A DNA stretch of 64,000 nt from Legionella saoudiensis (GCF_001465875.1 NZ_LN901324.1:620001-684000), one strand, 5' to 3'. Shown: positions 52,168 through 62,558, numbered from the stretch's first letter. Translations and numbers: made by a program. Notes: a model not told the origin generated them from the sequence alone.

Positions 52168-53322
52168 ATGAAAGTTAAATTAAGTATTTTAGCTCTTTGT
52201 GTAGCCATGCAAGGATGTTCAAAAGTTGATGATTATTTATTAGGTAAGGATAATACGCCTAAACCTAAAGAGTTGGCTGAATTACACGATAAAATTAAAG
52301 TCGCGCAGAGTTGGTCTGCGCCCGTAGGAAAATCGACTAAAAATAAAGAGTATTTAAGATTAAAGCCAGTGCTACGTGGAGGCATTATTTATACTGCTGA
52401 TGCGAGCGGATTAGTACGCGCTGTTAATAAGCATGATGGCCAAATTCGTTGGACAACGCCGTTAAAGCATGGCCTGGTAAGTGGCCCTGCTTTAGGTAAT
52501 GGCTATCTTGCTGTTGGCACCGATAATTCCTCAGTAGTTATATTAAATCAAGCTGATGGGAAGCAAGTATGGCAAAGGAAAGTTTCAAGTGAGGTATTAT
52601 CGCCACCCGCAGTGACACACGGTAAAGTAATTGCCAAAACTATTGATGGGAAAGTGTATGCGTTTAATATCAAAGATGGTAAACAACTTTGGATGGCAGA
52701 GCATGGTTCACCTAATTTGATTTTAAAAGCAAGCTCTTCTCCAGTCGTTGTTGGTAGCTTAGTGCTGATCGGTTTTTCTGATGGAAAAATGGATGCTTAT
52801 GACATCAATAGTGGGCGTTTAATGTGGCAACGAAGCATTGCTTATGCTTCAGGCACAAGCGATGTAGAGCAACTTGTTGACATTGATGCGGACCCAATTA
52901 TTGATGGTAGTGTTGCTTATTTGGGTAGCTACCAAGGGTATATTGGTGCTTTATCGTTGAATGATGGTCAATTTATCTGGAAAAAGCCAGGCTCAGTTTA
53001 TAAAAATATGCTGTTAAGTGGTAATACTTTATATGTAAGTGATAGTCATGATGTTATTTGGTCTATAAATAAACAAAGTGGCCAGGTTAATTGGAAACAA
53101 AAAGTGCTAAAAGCACGAGGACTAACAGAGCCTGCTCTTGTTGGTTCCAGTTTAGTTGTGGGCGATAAAACAGGTTACCTGCATTTTCTCGATCCTCAAA
53201 ATGGTGAAATGTTGGCTCGCTATAAAGCAACAGGCGGGGTAAGTATTTCTCCTAGCGTAACAGGACGAACGCTTTATGTGCTAACTGATAATGGAATACT
53301 TAGTAAACTATCTGTGAGTTAA
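52168..53322 (+). CDS. bamB: Outer-membrane assembly lipoprotein BamB
   Basis: 384 residues from [17 protein letters not shown]. The lipidated cysteine is expected at residue 17, although MQGC is a slightly unusual lipobox. An eight-bladed propeller follows, with PQQ-like repeats ([50 protein letters not shown]). It helps BamA insert outer-membrane proteins. Start chosen at the second ATG, which has GAGG upstream; the first ATG overlaps the yfgM stop. Confidence 0.92.
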   Translation: MKVKLSILALCVAMQGCSKVDDYLLGKDNTPKPKELAELHDKIKVAQSWSAPVGKSTKNKEYLRLKPVLRGGIIYTADASGLVRAVNKHDGQIRWTTPLKHGLVSGPALGNGYLAVGTDNSSVVILNQADGKQVWQRKVSSEVLSPPAVTHGKVIAKTIDGKVYAFNIKDGKQLWMAEHGSPNLILKASSSPVVVGSLVLIGFSDGKMDAYDINSGRLMWQRSIAYASGTSDVEQLVDIDADPIIDGSVAYLGSYQGYIGALSLNDGQFIWKKPGSVYKNMLLSGNTLYVSDSHDVIWSINKQSGQVNWKQKVLKARGLTEPALVGSSLVVGDKTGYLHFLDPQNGEMLARYKATGGVSISPSVTGRTLYVLTDNGILSKLSVS

Positions 53323-53326
53323 TATA

Positions 53327-54736
53327 ATGATTCCTGTAATTGCGCTGGTTGGGCGTCCTAATGTAGGCAAGTCAACATTGTTTAATCGATTGACTAAAAC
53401 GCAAGATGCTCTTGTTGCTGATTTTCCAGGCTTAACGCGTGACAGACAATATGGTCAGGCTGTACATGACCATAAGTCTTATATAGTGGTCGACACTGGA
53501 GGGATTGGTGTTGATGACATTGAAGTTGATAGTTTGATGTCAAAGCAGTCAACGATAGCTTTAAATGAAGCAGATATCGTTCTTTTTCTTGTTGATGGGC
53601 GCTCAGGCTTAACTGGAATCGATGAAAATATTGCAGAAAATTTAAGAAAATTAAATAAAAAAGTTCATCTTGTTGTTAATAAAACAGAGGGCTTGGATGA
53701 TGATGTAGCTTGCGCTGATTTCCAATCCTTAGGAATTAGTGATATTCATTCTATTTCTTCCTCACACGGCAGTGGCATTTATTCATTACTTGATGAGGTC
53801 CTTGCCCCATTTGCGCCTCATGTGGAGGCTGAAATAGGGGAAGATGATGAAATAAAAATTGCTTTTGCAGGCCGTCCAAATGTAGGAAAATCAACCCTAA
53901 TTAATCGCATCTTAGGCGAAGAGCGAGTAGTTGTGTTTGATATGCCAGGCACAACCCGTGACAGCATTGCCATTCCTTTTACTCGAGATGAAAAACGCTA
54001 TGTTTTAATTGACACAGCAGGTGTACGCCGCAAATCACGTATCGACGAAAAAATAGAAAAATTTTCAGTAATTAAAACCTTACAAGCGATTAAGGAATCA
54101 AACGTTTGTTTACAGCTTCTTGATGCTAATGAAGGGATTACTGATCAAGACATGAACTTGCTTGGCTTCATTATCGAATCAGGTAAAGCTTTAGTTATTG
54201 CCGTAAACAAGTGGGATGGCAAGGATGAAGAGCATAAAGAAAAAATTAAAAGTGAATTATCAAGAAGATTACATTTTGCTAGTTTTGCTAAAATCAGATT
54301 CATTTCAGCTTTACATGGCAGCGGTGTAGGCACTTTATTTAAAGATATTAATGAAGCTTATGCTTCAGCGGTTCAGTCATTTTCTACCCCAAGGCTAACT
54401 CGTTTATTACAAGATATTAGTACTAAGCACACACCACCTTGTGTCAGTGGTCGTCGTATTAAGCTTCGTTATGCGCATCTTGGCGGACATAACCCACCAG
54501 TAATTGTTATCCATGGAAATCAGCTTTCTGATTTACCGGATAGCTACAGACGTTATTTGAATAATGAGTTTACTAAACACTTGGGCTTAGTTGGAACTCC
54601 TTTGAAACTTGAATTTAAAGGTGGCTCAAATCCTTTTGCTGAAAAGAAAAATAAGTTGTCAGAACGTCAGGTAAACAAAAAAAGACGGTTAATGGCCTGG
54701 TCTAAAAAGAAAAAAGCAAAAGCCAAAAAGAAGTAA
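53327..54736 (+). CDS. der: Ribosome biogenesis GTPase Der (EngA)
   Basis: 469 residues with two GTPase domains (each GRPNVGKST, near residues 8 and 187; DTGGIG and DTAGVRR as G3) and a C-terminal KH-like domain. The second G4 is NKWD; the first is NKTE, as is common in Der. A very basic tail (KKKAKAKKK) ends the protein. It matures the 50S subunit. It starts 4 bases after bamB. Confidence 0.96.
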   Translation: MIPVIALVGRPNVGKSTLFNRLTKTQDALVADFPGLTRDRQYGQAVHDHKSYIVVDTGGIGVDDIEVDSLMSKQSTIALNEADIVLFLVDGRSGLTGIDENIAENLRKLNKKVHLVVNKTEGLDDDVACADFQSLGISDIHSISSSHGSGIYSLLDEVLAPFAPHVEAEIGEDDEIKIAFAGRPNVGKSTLINRILGEERVVVFDMPGTTRDSIAIPFTRDEKRYVLIDTAGVRRKSRIDEKIEKFSVIKTLQAIKESNVCLQLLDANEGITDQDMNLLGFIIESGKALVIAVNKWDGKDEEHKEKIKSELSRRLHFASFAKIRFISALHGSGVGTLFKDINEAYASAVQSFSTPRLTRLLQDISTKHTPPCVSGRRIKLRYAHLGGHNPPVIVIHGNQLSDLPDSYRRYLNNEFTKHLGLVGTPLKLEFKGGSNPFAEKKNKLSERQVNKKRRLMAWSKKKKAKAKKK

Positions 54737-54756
54737 TTATTTTTTTTGTGATAAGC

Positions 54757-54790
54757 GTCGTCATTGCTTCACTGCGGTCGCAATGATGAC
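54757..54790. repeat. Inverted repeat GTCGTCATTGC/GCAATGATGAC
   Basis: An 11-bp stem with one G-T pair and a 12-base loop, after the T-run that follows der. It may serve as a terminator-like structure or be a fragment of the neighbouring repeat, which also begins with GTCATTGCGA. Confidence 0.5.
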
Positions 54791-54807
54791 TATTGCCCAT
54801 CCCATTG

Positions 54808-54940
54808 TAAGCGTTCACGCTGTTCTGTCATTGCGAACAAAGTGAAGCAACCCAGTACTGAGTCTTAACGAAGAAGCATCGTTCTGGGTTGCTTCGCCAT
54901 GGCTCGCAATAACGAAATTTACATATCTCGTGAACGCGTA
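54808..54940. repeat. Palindromic dispersed repeat, copy 2 (complete ends)
   Basis: Left end TAAGCGTTCACG (54808-54819), right end CGTGAACGCG (54929-54938). In between are the arms GAAGCAACCCAG and CTGGGTTGCTTC around the same core as the element at 20474-20587. Near-identical to that copy over about 110 bases. A MITE-like non-coding element in the der-uspA gap. Confidence 0.8.
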
Positions 54941-55017
54941 CATCCCATTTATATTAGCTCGGTAGAGCCTAAGTACTCCTACTAGATTTCAGGAGACATT
55001 AAAATCTCATCCCAAAA

Positions 55018-55440
55018 CTATTTAATGCGCAACGTTAATACATCACAGGGCGCATGGTTTACCGTCGCGTGAGCCGTACTTCCTAGCAAAGAGCTTAATC
55101 CAGAAACAGAATGACTACCAATAATGACCAATTGGCAATTCAATTCTTTTACTTTATTAAAGATATGCTCTTTAACTGAGCCAACTTCAACAAACTGCTG
55201 TTCTGGAGGGATATGAAGACTCTCGCCAAGTAACGACAACACGGTTTGTGCATCATCTTTAGCCGGGTTTACTAATTCGGTAAATCCAAGCCCCTGAGCT
55301 AATTGAAAACTTGCGGGTAATTCGATTACATGTAAAAGGTATAATTGGGCGTTAAGTTGTTTTGCTATTTCCACTGCTTTTTCAGCGAGATGGCTATGTT
55401 CTTTAAGCAAGTCCGTAGCAAATAATATATTAGTATACAT
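55018..55440 (-). CDS. Universal stress protein, UspA family
   Basis: 140 residues with the Usp fold. The start is ILFATDLLKEHSHLAEKAVE. The ATP-site motif G-x2-G-x9-G-S is present as IIGSHSVSGLSSLLGSTAH, and CDVLTLR ends it, so it is probably of the ATP-binding class. Cytoplasmic, with a stress-survival role. Single gene. Confidence 0.88.
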   Translation of the reverse strand: MYTNILFATDLLKEHSHLAEKAVEIAKQLNAQLYLLHVIELPASFQLAQGLGFTELVNPAKDDAQTVLSLLGESLHIPPEQQFVEVGSVKEHIFNKVKELNCQLVIIGSHSVSGLSSLLGSTAHATVNHAPCDVLTLRIK

Positions 55441-55548
55441 GGCATCCCTCGCAATAAGTATGTTCTTTATTTGAAGTGTAGTCGATTTAAGGTAAGTGGT
55501 AAACGTCAGTCAAGCATGCTGCAAGCCAACAGCTTTTAATAATTTCCT

Positions 55549-56058
55549 TTATATTAGTTCTTCACAAAGTGCTTCTTGCTTAACTAGTTCCGTGGGAATG
55601 AACGATTGGGTTATGGTAGAAAGAGGCTGACTTTTAATAAGTTTATCTATTAACTCAATCGCACACACCTCAGTAAGCGGTTGGAGTACGAAGTCTCTTG
55701 ATGTGATATAAGGATGAGGAATCGTCAAATTATTAGCTTTAATCCTTTGACTCCCATAAGTAAGTATATCAATATCAATCACTCTTGGTCCCCAACGTTT
55801 TTTGCGTACTCGACCTTGTTGTTTTTCAATTTTTTGGCATGCTCTTAATAATTGCATCGGCGCTAAGGTCGTTGTGATTTCAACCACAGCGTTGCAAAAA
55901 TCTTGCTGGCCTTGTAAACCCCAAGCTTTAGTCCAGTAAAAGCGCGACACTTTGGTAAGAGATGTTGCGCGTAAGGCGCGAATCGCGCGGATAGCTTGTC
56001 GGAGTTGGCGTTCTGGTGATTTTTGATTTGAACCCAACCCCAGATAACATACATTCAT
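55549..56058 (-). CDS. folK: 6-hydroxymethyl-7,8-dihydropterin pyrophosphokinase
   Basis: 169 residues. HPPK signatures: LGLGSNQKSPERQLRQAI at the start and KKRWGPRVIDIDILTYG, with the metal-binding aspartates, at ~90-105. It attaches pyrophosphate to the pterin in folate synthesis. It overlaps the pcnB end by 4 bases, the usual pcnB-folK pair. pabB of the same pathway is elsewhere in the window. Confidence 0.94.
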   Translation of the reverse strand: MNVCYLGLGSNQKSPERQLRQAIRAIRALRATSLTKVSRFYWTKAWGLQGQQDFCNAVVEITTTLAPMQLLRACQKIEKQQGRVRKKRWGPRVIDIDILTYGSQRIKANNLTIPHPYITSRDFVLQPLTEVCAIELIDKLIKSQPLSTITQSFIPTELVKQEALCEELI

Positions 56059-57341
56059 TTTGCTGCAGCAGCTTTAGGTTTTCTACGACGTCTGCTTTTT
56101 TTAGCAGGCGCTCCCGCATTAAGTTCCGCCACCATTTTATTGCGTACCTCATCACTCGCTTCTTGAAAAGAGGTCCACCATTGCGCCAACTCCATTGATT
56201 CATCGCCAGCCAGTGCACGTAAAGCCATAAAATCAAAGGCGGCTCTAAAACGAGGATGTTGTAGTAAATTAAATGCTCTACCTCCTAAACGTTTTACAAA
56301 GCGGTATTGTAATAGCCATATTTCGCGAATAATTTGGGTATAGCGTTTAGGAATTGAAATGATTTTGTTTTGCTCTGCAATAACAATAGACATTGCTTTT
56401 TCAACAGCAGGTAAAGGGTCCATACCGGCGTTTTGTAATTGCTTAGAGCGTTCAATCATCGGAAACCATAAAATCACAGCAAATAAAAATGCTGGAGTTA
56501 CTGGTTTGTCATCTTGTATTCTTCTATCTGTATTTTCAAGAGCAATGGCTAATAAGGCATTAACAGGATACTGGCTGTTAAATAGGGCAGTGGTTTGGGG
56601 GCATAAATGCTGGAATAAGCCATATTGCATTAGCAATTTTTGCACTGTTTCAGCATTTCCACACTGATATAACTTAGTCATTTCATCGAATAAACGAGAA
56701 TTAGATACGTGAGTGATCAATGCGCTAATTTCGGGGAATGGTGCTTCTGTCTCTGGAGCCAGATTAAAATGCAGCTTGGCACTAAATCGTATAGCCCGCA
56801 GCATTCTTACTGGATCTTCAGTATAACGAGTTACTGGATCACCAATCATACGAATAAGTTTGTCTTGGACATCCTTAACACCACCAGTAAAGTCGATAAT
56901 TGATGAATCAACTACGTTATAGTAGAGTGAGTTAATGGTGAAATCGCGTCGCCACGCATCTTCGTCTAGAGAGCCAAAGGTATTATCACGAACCAACATG
57001 CCGCGCTCATTGGTTTGCTGGCTTTCATCAAGAGCAGCATGACCACGGAAGGTCGCAACTTCAATGATTTCACGATGAAACAGTACATGAACTAATTTAA
57101 ATCGGCGCCCAATAATACGGCCATTACGAAACAAGTTCTTAATTTGGTTAGGCGTTGCATTGGTTGCAACATCAAAATCTTTGGGGGCTTTATTGAGTAA
57201 AAGATCCCGCACACTGCCACCAACAATGTAAGCTTGAAACCCACTGCCATTTAAGCGGTTAAGCACTTTTAATGCATTACTGCTAATATCCGCTTTTGAT
57301 ATGGAATGCTGATTCCTTGGAATGATATAAGCTGTACTCAC
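56055..57341 (-). CDS. pcnB: Poly(A) polymerase I
   Basis: 428 residues of the class II nucleotidyltransferase family. Catalytic motif: GGSVRDLLLNKAPKDFDVAT. Also RRDFTINSLYYN and EDPVRMLRAIRFSAKL. A basic C-terminal tail (KKSRRRRKPKAAAAK) distinguishes it from the CCA-adding enzyme and suits RNA binding. It adds 3' poly(A) that promotes RNA decay. Confidence 0.93.
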   Translation of the reverse strand: MSTAYIIPRNQHSISKADISSNALKVLNRLNGSGFQAYIVGGSVRDLLLNKAPKDFDVATNATPNQIKNLFRNGRIIGRRFKLVHVLFHREIIEVATFRGHAALDESQQTNERGMLVRDNTFGSLDEDAWRRDFTINSLYYNVVDSSIIDFTGGVKDVQDKLIRMIGDPVTRYTEDPVRMLRAIRFSAKLHFNLAPETEAPFPEISALITHVSNSRLFDEMTKLYQCGNAETVQKLLMQYGLFQHLCPQTTALFNSQYPVNALLAIALENTDRRIQDDKPVTPAFLFAVILWFPMIERSKQLQNAGMDPLPAVEKAMSIVIAEQNKIISIPKRYTQIIREIWLLQYRFVKRLGGRAFNLLQHPRFRAAFDFMALRALAGDESMELAQWWTSFQEASDEVRNKMVAELNAGAPAKKSRRRRKPKAAAAK

Positions 57342-57661
57342 AGGATTTGCATGTGCCCTGTTTCTCTTAAGCAGCTTTTTGATAAATTTGATGATTGTAG
57401 TTTCTCACATAATTAGCCAAAACCAGACAATTATAGCGAAGCAAATCAATAAAGTGAATCTTTTGTATTTAGAAACAATGCTCCAAATATAAAAATTATT
57501 TCAAAACCGATGCGGGTTAATCAACGAAGTCAGTTGCAATTCATAAAAAGAACATAGTGATCCCTTTATGTTCATTTTTGTGATATTATATTTATATAAA
57601 TACTCTGCATTATTTAGACAGTTTATTTAATTTAAATCCAATGCATCGGGAAGTAATTTTT
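57342..57661. other. Divergent intergenic region upstream of pcnB and the phosphatase gene
   Basis: AT-rich, no gene seen on either strand. It holds the inverted repeat at 57550-57573 and a TATA-rich stretch (TATATTTATATAAAT near 57585-57600) that could be the -10 region for the rightward gene. Confidence 0.5.
57550..57573. promoter_or_regulatory. Inverted repeat, candidate operator upstream of the SidP-like gene
   Basis: GAACATA-N10-TATGTTC is a perfect 7-bp inverted repeat with one-helical-turn half-site spacing, about 20 bases upstream of a TATA-rich stretch. The regulator is unknown. Confidence 0.35.
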
Positions 57662-60232
57662 ATGCCATTATCAGCAATAGACCTTATTAAAGCAGTGAAA
57701 AATAGAACAGTTGTGTCTATTGACGAACCCAAAAAAAACTCAATCACTCCCAGTGAAGCACGTTTTTATTTAGATTTTGTTATTAACAAAATGAAAGAGT
57801 ATGAGGACAAGAAATATCCCTCACCTCTTTATACTTATACTAAGAGCCCGCTTGCAGTCGATAATAGGTGGAAAGAAGCTACGCATATCACTTTTAGTGG
57901 GGCACCAGTTGATGAAGATAAGTATCTAAATACATTTGAAGATAATGCGCTTATCGTGCGTAAGCTTAGCATAATTGCGGGTATATTAAATGCTCTTGAG
58001 TTTGCAAATTTAAAAGACGGATTTCTTGGCATAACTAATGAAAAACAATTACAGACGATTCTTGATTTACTGGGTGAACAGTTAAATATTGGTGGCTTGC
58101 TTTTTGCTGATAAAACAAATATTAACGTCTTTATTAAAAATTTAGTTACCTCGATTTCTGCTATAACCAACACAGATCCACCACGGATTCTTAGTGATAT
58201 ACGCACGGCTGAGCGTTATTTTGTTGCTGATTATAAGCGGGATCAAATTCTCATTAATGAAATAAAAATGAATTCCGGGAAATCTATTTTTCAGGTAGAT
58301 CAGCCACTTGGTAATCAGCTAACTGCCGATCAAAGAAGAGAGTTTATGAGTATTCACTTAGAGCCTGAGGAGAATAGGCCTTTATGGTTTAGAGGACTTT
58401 CTGCTTGGGAGCAAACCTGGTTACGTAAACATGTGCCAGTAACGCTCAATAGCTCCTGGACATATTTTGAAAGCTTAAGTCAATCCTCAGCAATGTCCCA
58501 TATTCCGGGTATACAAAATGCTCGTATGAATTCTTTAGTCACTTTTGACGGTGAACATTACAAGTTATTATCACGTAGTCTAAAAACCAGCACCATGGTT
58601 CCTTATGAATTGCATGTAACCGGAAATGATAGAGACTTTTATGTAAAACAAACTGCAGAACAAGTTTTAGATTATTTACATCAGGAGGTCACTCGAGATT
58701 TTGATGAAATTTGGGCTGGTCTTGACATCACTGGACGACCTCATCCTCTTATTTTTGTGCAGTCGCTTTTAAGTGATACCGTGATTGATAGATTGGTTGC
58801 AACTGCAGATACCCGTTTTACTCGAGAGCAACGAAAGGCAATTCAAGAAATAAGTTTAAGCGGTACTTATCCAGCAGTGACTATTGTTACTGGTAATGAT
58901 CCAATGAATTTCTTACGGTTTGGTGATGGCTTGTCTGGAGGGCTATCTAAAAAAATGAATCGTTGGGCACATACCGATTCAATTTTAAATTATTCGAAAC
59001 AATTTATTGCATACCTCGAGCAAGAGCATATTAATAATAGGCTAAATACAGAACAAGTAGCCCGATTGGTCTTAATAAAAAACTCAAAAGAAGAAATTAG
59101 TAACCTACGCGCCGAAAACTTCGCCAGCCAGGGGGGAAGACGAAATTTTGTTGCTTTTAAAGCAGCGTATAGCAGTATTTTAGTTGAATCAATGGGAGGC
59201 ATTGTTTCTACTAACTGTAAAAGTGGTAAGGATAGAACAGGGGTTGAAGAGCTCTATAAAAATGCAATGATTTATTATTATTCAATTTATGGCGTTTTAC
59301 CTAAATTTGATGATGAAGGAGTTGAACGGAAAAATTTTGTGGATATTTTCGTGCTTCTTTTTAATAGTATGAAAACTCAAGAAGCTGCCGCAGGAAATAC
59401 TCCTGGCTCTTTGGGGTTGAAACTTGATCCCACTATGCTCTGTTTAGATATTAAAGCGGCATTATCCGGAACGTACACTTTATCCACCTCTCTGGCAAGC
59501 TTAAATAAACCACCACTGTTTATAGAAAGTGAAACAAAATCAGTTAAATTACGGAAAGTATCTATATCCTCATTTTTGAACAAAACAAAACCTACAGACT
59601 CAGTAAAGCAACTGGAAAAAGATGTAGATGCTTATGCCCAATCGCATCCTATAGCAGAAAGGCTACTTCCTTTTACGAGTTTCAGGAGTAGCATCGTTGA
59701 GTACAGCTCTAAACCGGAAATGATACCTCACTTACGCGAGCATTTTACTGAGATTAAAGATGATATTGGTGGAACAGAGGCTTTAGCCGAGATCTTTAGT
59801 AAATTTACAGATGAAGTAAAAGGATTTATTACTAGCTTTAACCAAGCAAATCCTAAACTGAATGCGGAACAAACAAGAAGTATGAAACAACTTAGCTTGC
59901 TATTGCAAATTATTGCAAATGGACAGGAATTATTTTTTAAAAGTTATGACTTGATGAGTACCTTGCAAGTTCTTAAATACAGCACGTTAGATAAATTAAG
60001 AGCTCAATTTGAGACGCATAAACAGATACTTTTAGCTACGCAAACCAATGCAGAGACAAGCTCTAAAGCAGAGCCTAGCCCCAGGATCTCTGATAATCCG
60101 CATACCTATTTTGTTGCTTCGGGTAGTGGAAAGATACAGGATTTTATTAGGCAATATAATGAATTATCCAAAAAAGGAAATACACCCATAATTAGTCCTG
60201 CCCCTGGAGGACCGGGCTCTAAAGTGAAATGA
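57662..60232 (+). CDS. SidP/SidF-like phosphoinositide phosphatase, candidate Dot/Icm effector
   Basis: 856 residues from MPLSAIDLIKAVKNRT, which has GGGAAG upstream; an in-frame ATG seven codons earlier lacks such a site. The CX5R catalytic loop is Cys519-Arg525 in STNCKSGKDRTGVEELYKN, the same CKSGKDRT found in SidF, SidP, SopB and IpgD, which remove phosphate from phosphoinositides. Length and C-terminal position of the loop, followed by a ~330-residue helical part, fit the SidP/SidF group. No membrane helices are obvious. The tail is Pro/Gly/Ser-rich. Preference for the 3-phosphate is known for SidP and SidF but only inferred here. Convergent with a helical-repeat protein. Confidence 0.8.
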   Translation: MPLSAIDLIKAVKNRTVVSIDEPKKNSITPSEARFYLDFVINKMKEYEDKKYPSPLYTYTKSPLAVDNRWKEATHITFSGAPVDEDKYLNTFEDNALIVRKLSIIAGILNALEFANLKDGFLGITNEKQLQTILDLLGEQLNIGGLLFADKTNINVFIKNLVTSISAITNTDPPRILSDIRTAERYFVADYKRDQILINEIKMNSGKSIFQVDQPLGNQLTADQRREFMSIHLEPEENRPLWFRGLSAWEQTWLRKHVPVTLNSSWTYFESLSQSSAMSHIPGIQNARMNSLVTFDGEHYKLLSRSLKTSTMVPYELHVTGNDRDFYVKQTAEQVLDYLHQEVTRDFDEIWAGLDITGRPHPLIFVQSLLSDTVIDRLVATADTRFTREQRKAIQEISLSGTYPAVTIVTGNDPMNFLRFGDGLSGGLSKKMNRWAHTDSILNYSKQFIAYLEQEHINNRLNTEQVARLVLIKNSKEEISNLRAENFASQGGRRNFVAFKAAYSSILVESMGGIVSTNCKSGKDRTGVEELYKNAMIYYYSIYGVLPKFDDEGVERKNFVDIFVLLFNSMKTQEAAAGNTPGSLGLKLDPTMLCLDIKAALSGTYTLSTSLASLNKPPLFIESETKSVKLRKVSISSFLNKTKPTDSVKQLEKDVDAYAQSHPIAERLLPFTSFRSSIVEYSSKPEMIPHLREHFTEIKDDIGGTEALAEIFSKFTDEVKGFITSFNQANPKLNAEQTRSMKQLSLLLQIIANGQELFFKSYDLMSTLQVLKYSTLDKLRAQFETHKQILLATQTNAETSSKAEPSPRISDNPHTYFVASGSGKIQDFIRQYNELSKKGNTPIISPAPGGPGSKVK

Positions 60233-60235
60233 GAA

Positions 60236-60255
60236 GATCCCCTTTATGGGGTATC
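60236..60255. terminator. Weak hairpin between convergent genes
   Basis: GATCCCC-TTTAT-GGGGTATC, a short GC-rich stem between the SidP-like gene and the convergent repeat-protein gene. There is no T-tract on either side. Confidence 0.4.
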
Positions 60256-60314
60256 ATCCTTGGACTAAGATATCATATTATTCGTAAAAGCAGGGAATAG
60301 CGCTTCCTAAGAAG

Positions 60315-62357
60315 TTACATCCTAAACCATAGTGGCTCATAACTTTCTTCATCTTCTGACGCCACCATATTTTCACTTAATATATGAATGTCAGGAATAT
60401 ATCTTGCTGCTAAGTTATTATTATACCAGCGTTCTGTATCCCAATGGTAAAAGTCCATTACTACATAGTTTTTAGCTTTGAGTTTAATAATTCCATCGTC
60501 ACGACAAAGTTCATATTCCTTTTCTCTTCCTTCAATTCTATATAAAAGTTCTGATGCTTTAAGTATATAAATGGGGTTTTCTGGAGCTAATCGTGCTGCA
60601 TTTTCAAAATGAGAGCGATACTCCTCATCTAAATCAAAAAACAAAATCATATCTGCAAGAATAAAATGCGCCTTTGCAAGTACCCGTTTTTGCTCTGCAT
60701 CATCCATAGGGGTTAATAACTCGATAACTCGCAGCAGTGAGGTACGGATTTGTGCAAAATTAGCTTGATGTTTTTCATGATGCCTCTTTTGCTCAGCAAA
60801 ATCCCGAGAGTAGGTGGCCTCAACTTTAATCTTTGCAGTTAAATAAGTTACCTGGCTCATTAAACCTTTGGCTAATGCTTTCTGATGCCGCACTTTTTCC
60901 TCTTCTGATTTCGGAAAACACTTATCTAGTAAGCGGATTGCTTTATTGATCACTTCCAGACCTTTAGAATTGGCGCTATCCGAATTAATGAGCAGTTGAG
61001 CATAAAGTCTTTTGTGAGTATAAAATACCTCAGTATAGGTATCAGGTAATAAAGTAGCTGCTTTTTTCTTAGCATATAAGCTATTTAGGTAATTTTTTTC
61101 TGCGTTATCCCACAACTTATTTTCTCGTTCAGCAGCCCCTTGCTCATAAAGTCTTTCACCTACATCATCAAAATGTTGGGCTAAGGTTTCTAATTGAGAG
61201 GCAGGGAATTGTACTATTTCCCGATGTTTTTCAAATAATGTATAGGCTTCATCGTATTTTTCCGTTTGCACTAAAAGAATGAATGCTTTATCGGGATGAT
61301 GTTCTGCTATATTGGAATCATAATGCGCAGCCAGCTCAATATTTTGTAGTGTATCTTTTTCTTTAAGGATATGTTGGGCCAGTTTCAATGCCAAAGGAGT
61401 ATTTTGCTTTACATAATCCATGCGCTGCGCTGGTGTAAAGTTTTTGAATAGATATGCAAGTGCTTTATCTAAGTCTTTAAGTTTATTTATTAAATTAAAG
61501 GCTATATCAAATTCCTTGTGCTCTAGGTGATGCTCGATATATAAAATTTCATTATCATATGCAACTGGGTCAATTTGGCATGCTCGATCTAGAAGTAGCT
61601 GGGCTTTGGGCTTTGCAGAGCTGATAAAATTAACACCATAAAAGAATCTTCCTTTCTCAGCCTTAGCGGCCTTAACATAGTGTTCGGCCATTTTTTTTGC
61701 ATAAAGGCTAGGTTGAGGAAAAGTATACTTGGGTTCTGCGAGATGTTTTTGTAAACCATAAAGATTGAGGCTTTGCAGCGGCTCAAGCGTTGCGATAGTT
61801 CCTTCAATTAACTGTTCATTTTGTGGGTCAAGCAAAGGGATTTCTTCTGGTAAACCCAATCTTTTTAGAGTTTGGCCGAATACATAACTTGCATATAGAT
61901 ATTCTGAAGTATACGGGGCAACGAGGTTATTGTAGTCTAGTATTAGCCTATGTTGGAGCGCATTCGTAGTTTGTGAATTTACCGGGCTCTTTCTGTTAAT
62001 GAGAGCCAAATAATCAGCAGGTAATGGATAATGCTGTATTTGTCTAACGACAGATTGGTCATAACCACGCAGGTATCCGTAATACGCTAATTTTTCTAAA
62101 CTGAATTGGATTTTTTCTGCTTGGCAGTGGTTATCAAAACCAAGCCAACCTTTAAAACTTTGAAATGCATACATAAACCAGTTGGTTGGCTCTATTACAT
62201 AGCCATTGGTATAAATATATTTACTTGTTGTTAAGGACTGCCAATGCAGAAAATATTGCTTTTCATTATGTTGAAAGGGAATAATATCAGGATAATATAC
62301 AAGATTACTCAATAAATATTTTGAAAGTTTAGAAAGTAAATCATAGCGGATTGACAT
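60315..62357 (-). CDS. Large helical (TPR-like) repeat protein, candidate effector
   Basis: 680 residues, not recognised. The N-terminal ~200 residues are Tyr/Trp/Leu-rich; from ~210 on, the protein is built of helix pairs resembling degenerate TPRs (AEKNYLNSLYAKKKAATLLP, AKAHFILADMILFFDLDEEY, YRSHFENAARLAPENPIYIL). The C-terminus is acidic then hydrophobic (VASEDEESYEPLWFRM), an E-rich pattern often seen in Dot/Icm substrates. No signal peptide or membrane helix is obvious. A scaffold or binding role is likely; function unknown. Confidence 0.65.
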   Translation of the reverse strand: MSIRYDLLSKLSKYLLSNLVYYPDIIPFQHNEKQYFLHWQSLTTSKYIYTNGYVIEPTNWFMYAFQSFKGWLGFDNHCQAEKIQFSLEKLAYYGYLRGYDQSVVRQIQHYPLPADYLALINRKSPVNSQTTNALQHRLILDYNNLVAPYTSEYLYASYVFGQTLKRLGLPEEIPLLDPQNEQLIEGTIATLEPLQSLNLYGLQKHLAEPKYTFPQPSLYAKKMAEHYVKAAKAEKGRFFYGVNFISSAKPKAQLLLDRACQIDPVAYDNEILYIEHHLEHKEFDIAFNLINKLKDLDKALAYLFKNFTPAQRMDYVKQNTPLALKLAQHILKEKDTLQNIELAAHYDSNIAEHHPDKAFILLVQTEKYDEAYTLFEKHREIVQFPASQLETLAQHFDDVGERLYEQGAAERENKLWDNAEKNYLNSLYAKKKAATLLPDTYTEVFYTHKRLYAQLLINSDSANSKGLEVINKAIRLLDKCFPKSEEEKVRHQKALAKGLMSQVTYLTAKIKVEATYSRDFAEQKRHHEKHQANFAQIRTSLLRVIELLTPMDDAEQKRVLAKAHFILADMILFFDLDEEYRSHFENAARLAPENPIYILKASELLYRIEGREKEYELCRDDGIIKLKAKNYVVMDFYHWDTERWYNNNLAARYIPDIHILSENMVASEDEESYEPLWFRM

Positions 62358-62558
62358 AATAAAATGTCCTCTCAGGCGTCATTGAGTTCAAAAAGAGGTC
62401 TGATTATATGATTTTTGTTAGACAGTTTGCAATTATTCTTATCTCTTTAGGATAATTAAAGGTTTCAGATATTTATATAAGCTCTTATAAAGATTATTTT
62501 CTCAGTGTATAGTGTAAAGTCAGGTATAACAAGTAACTTAATATTATCAGAGACATAG

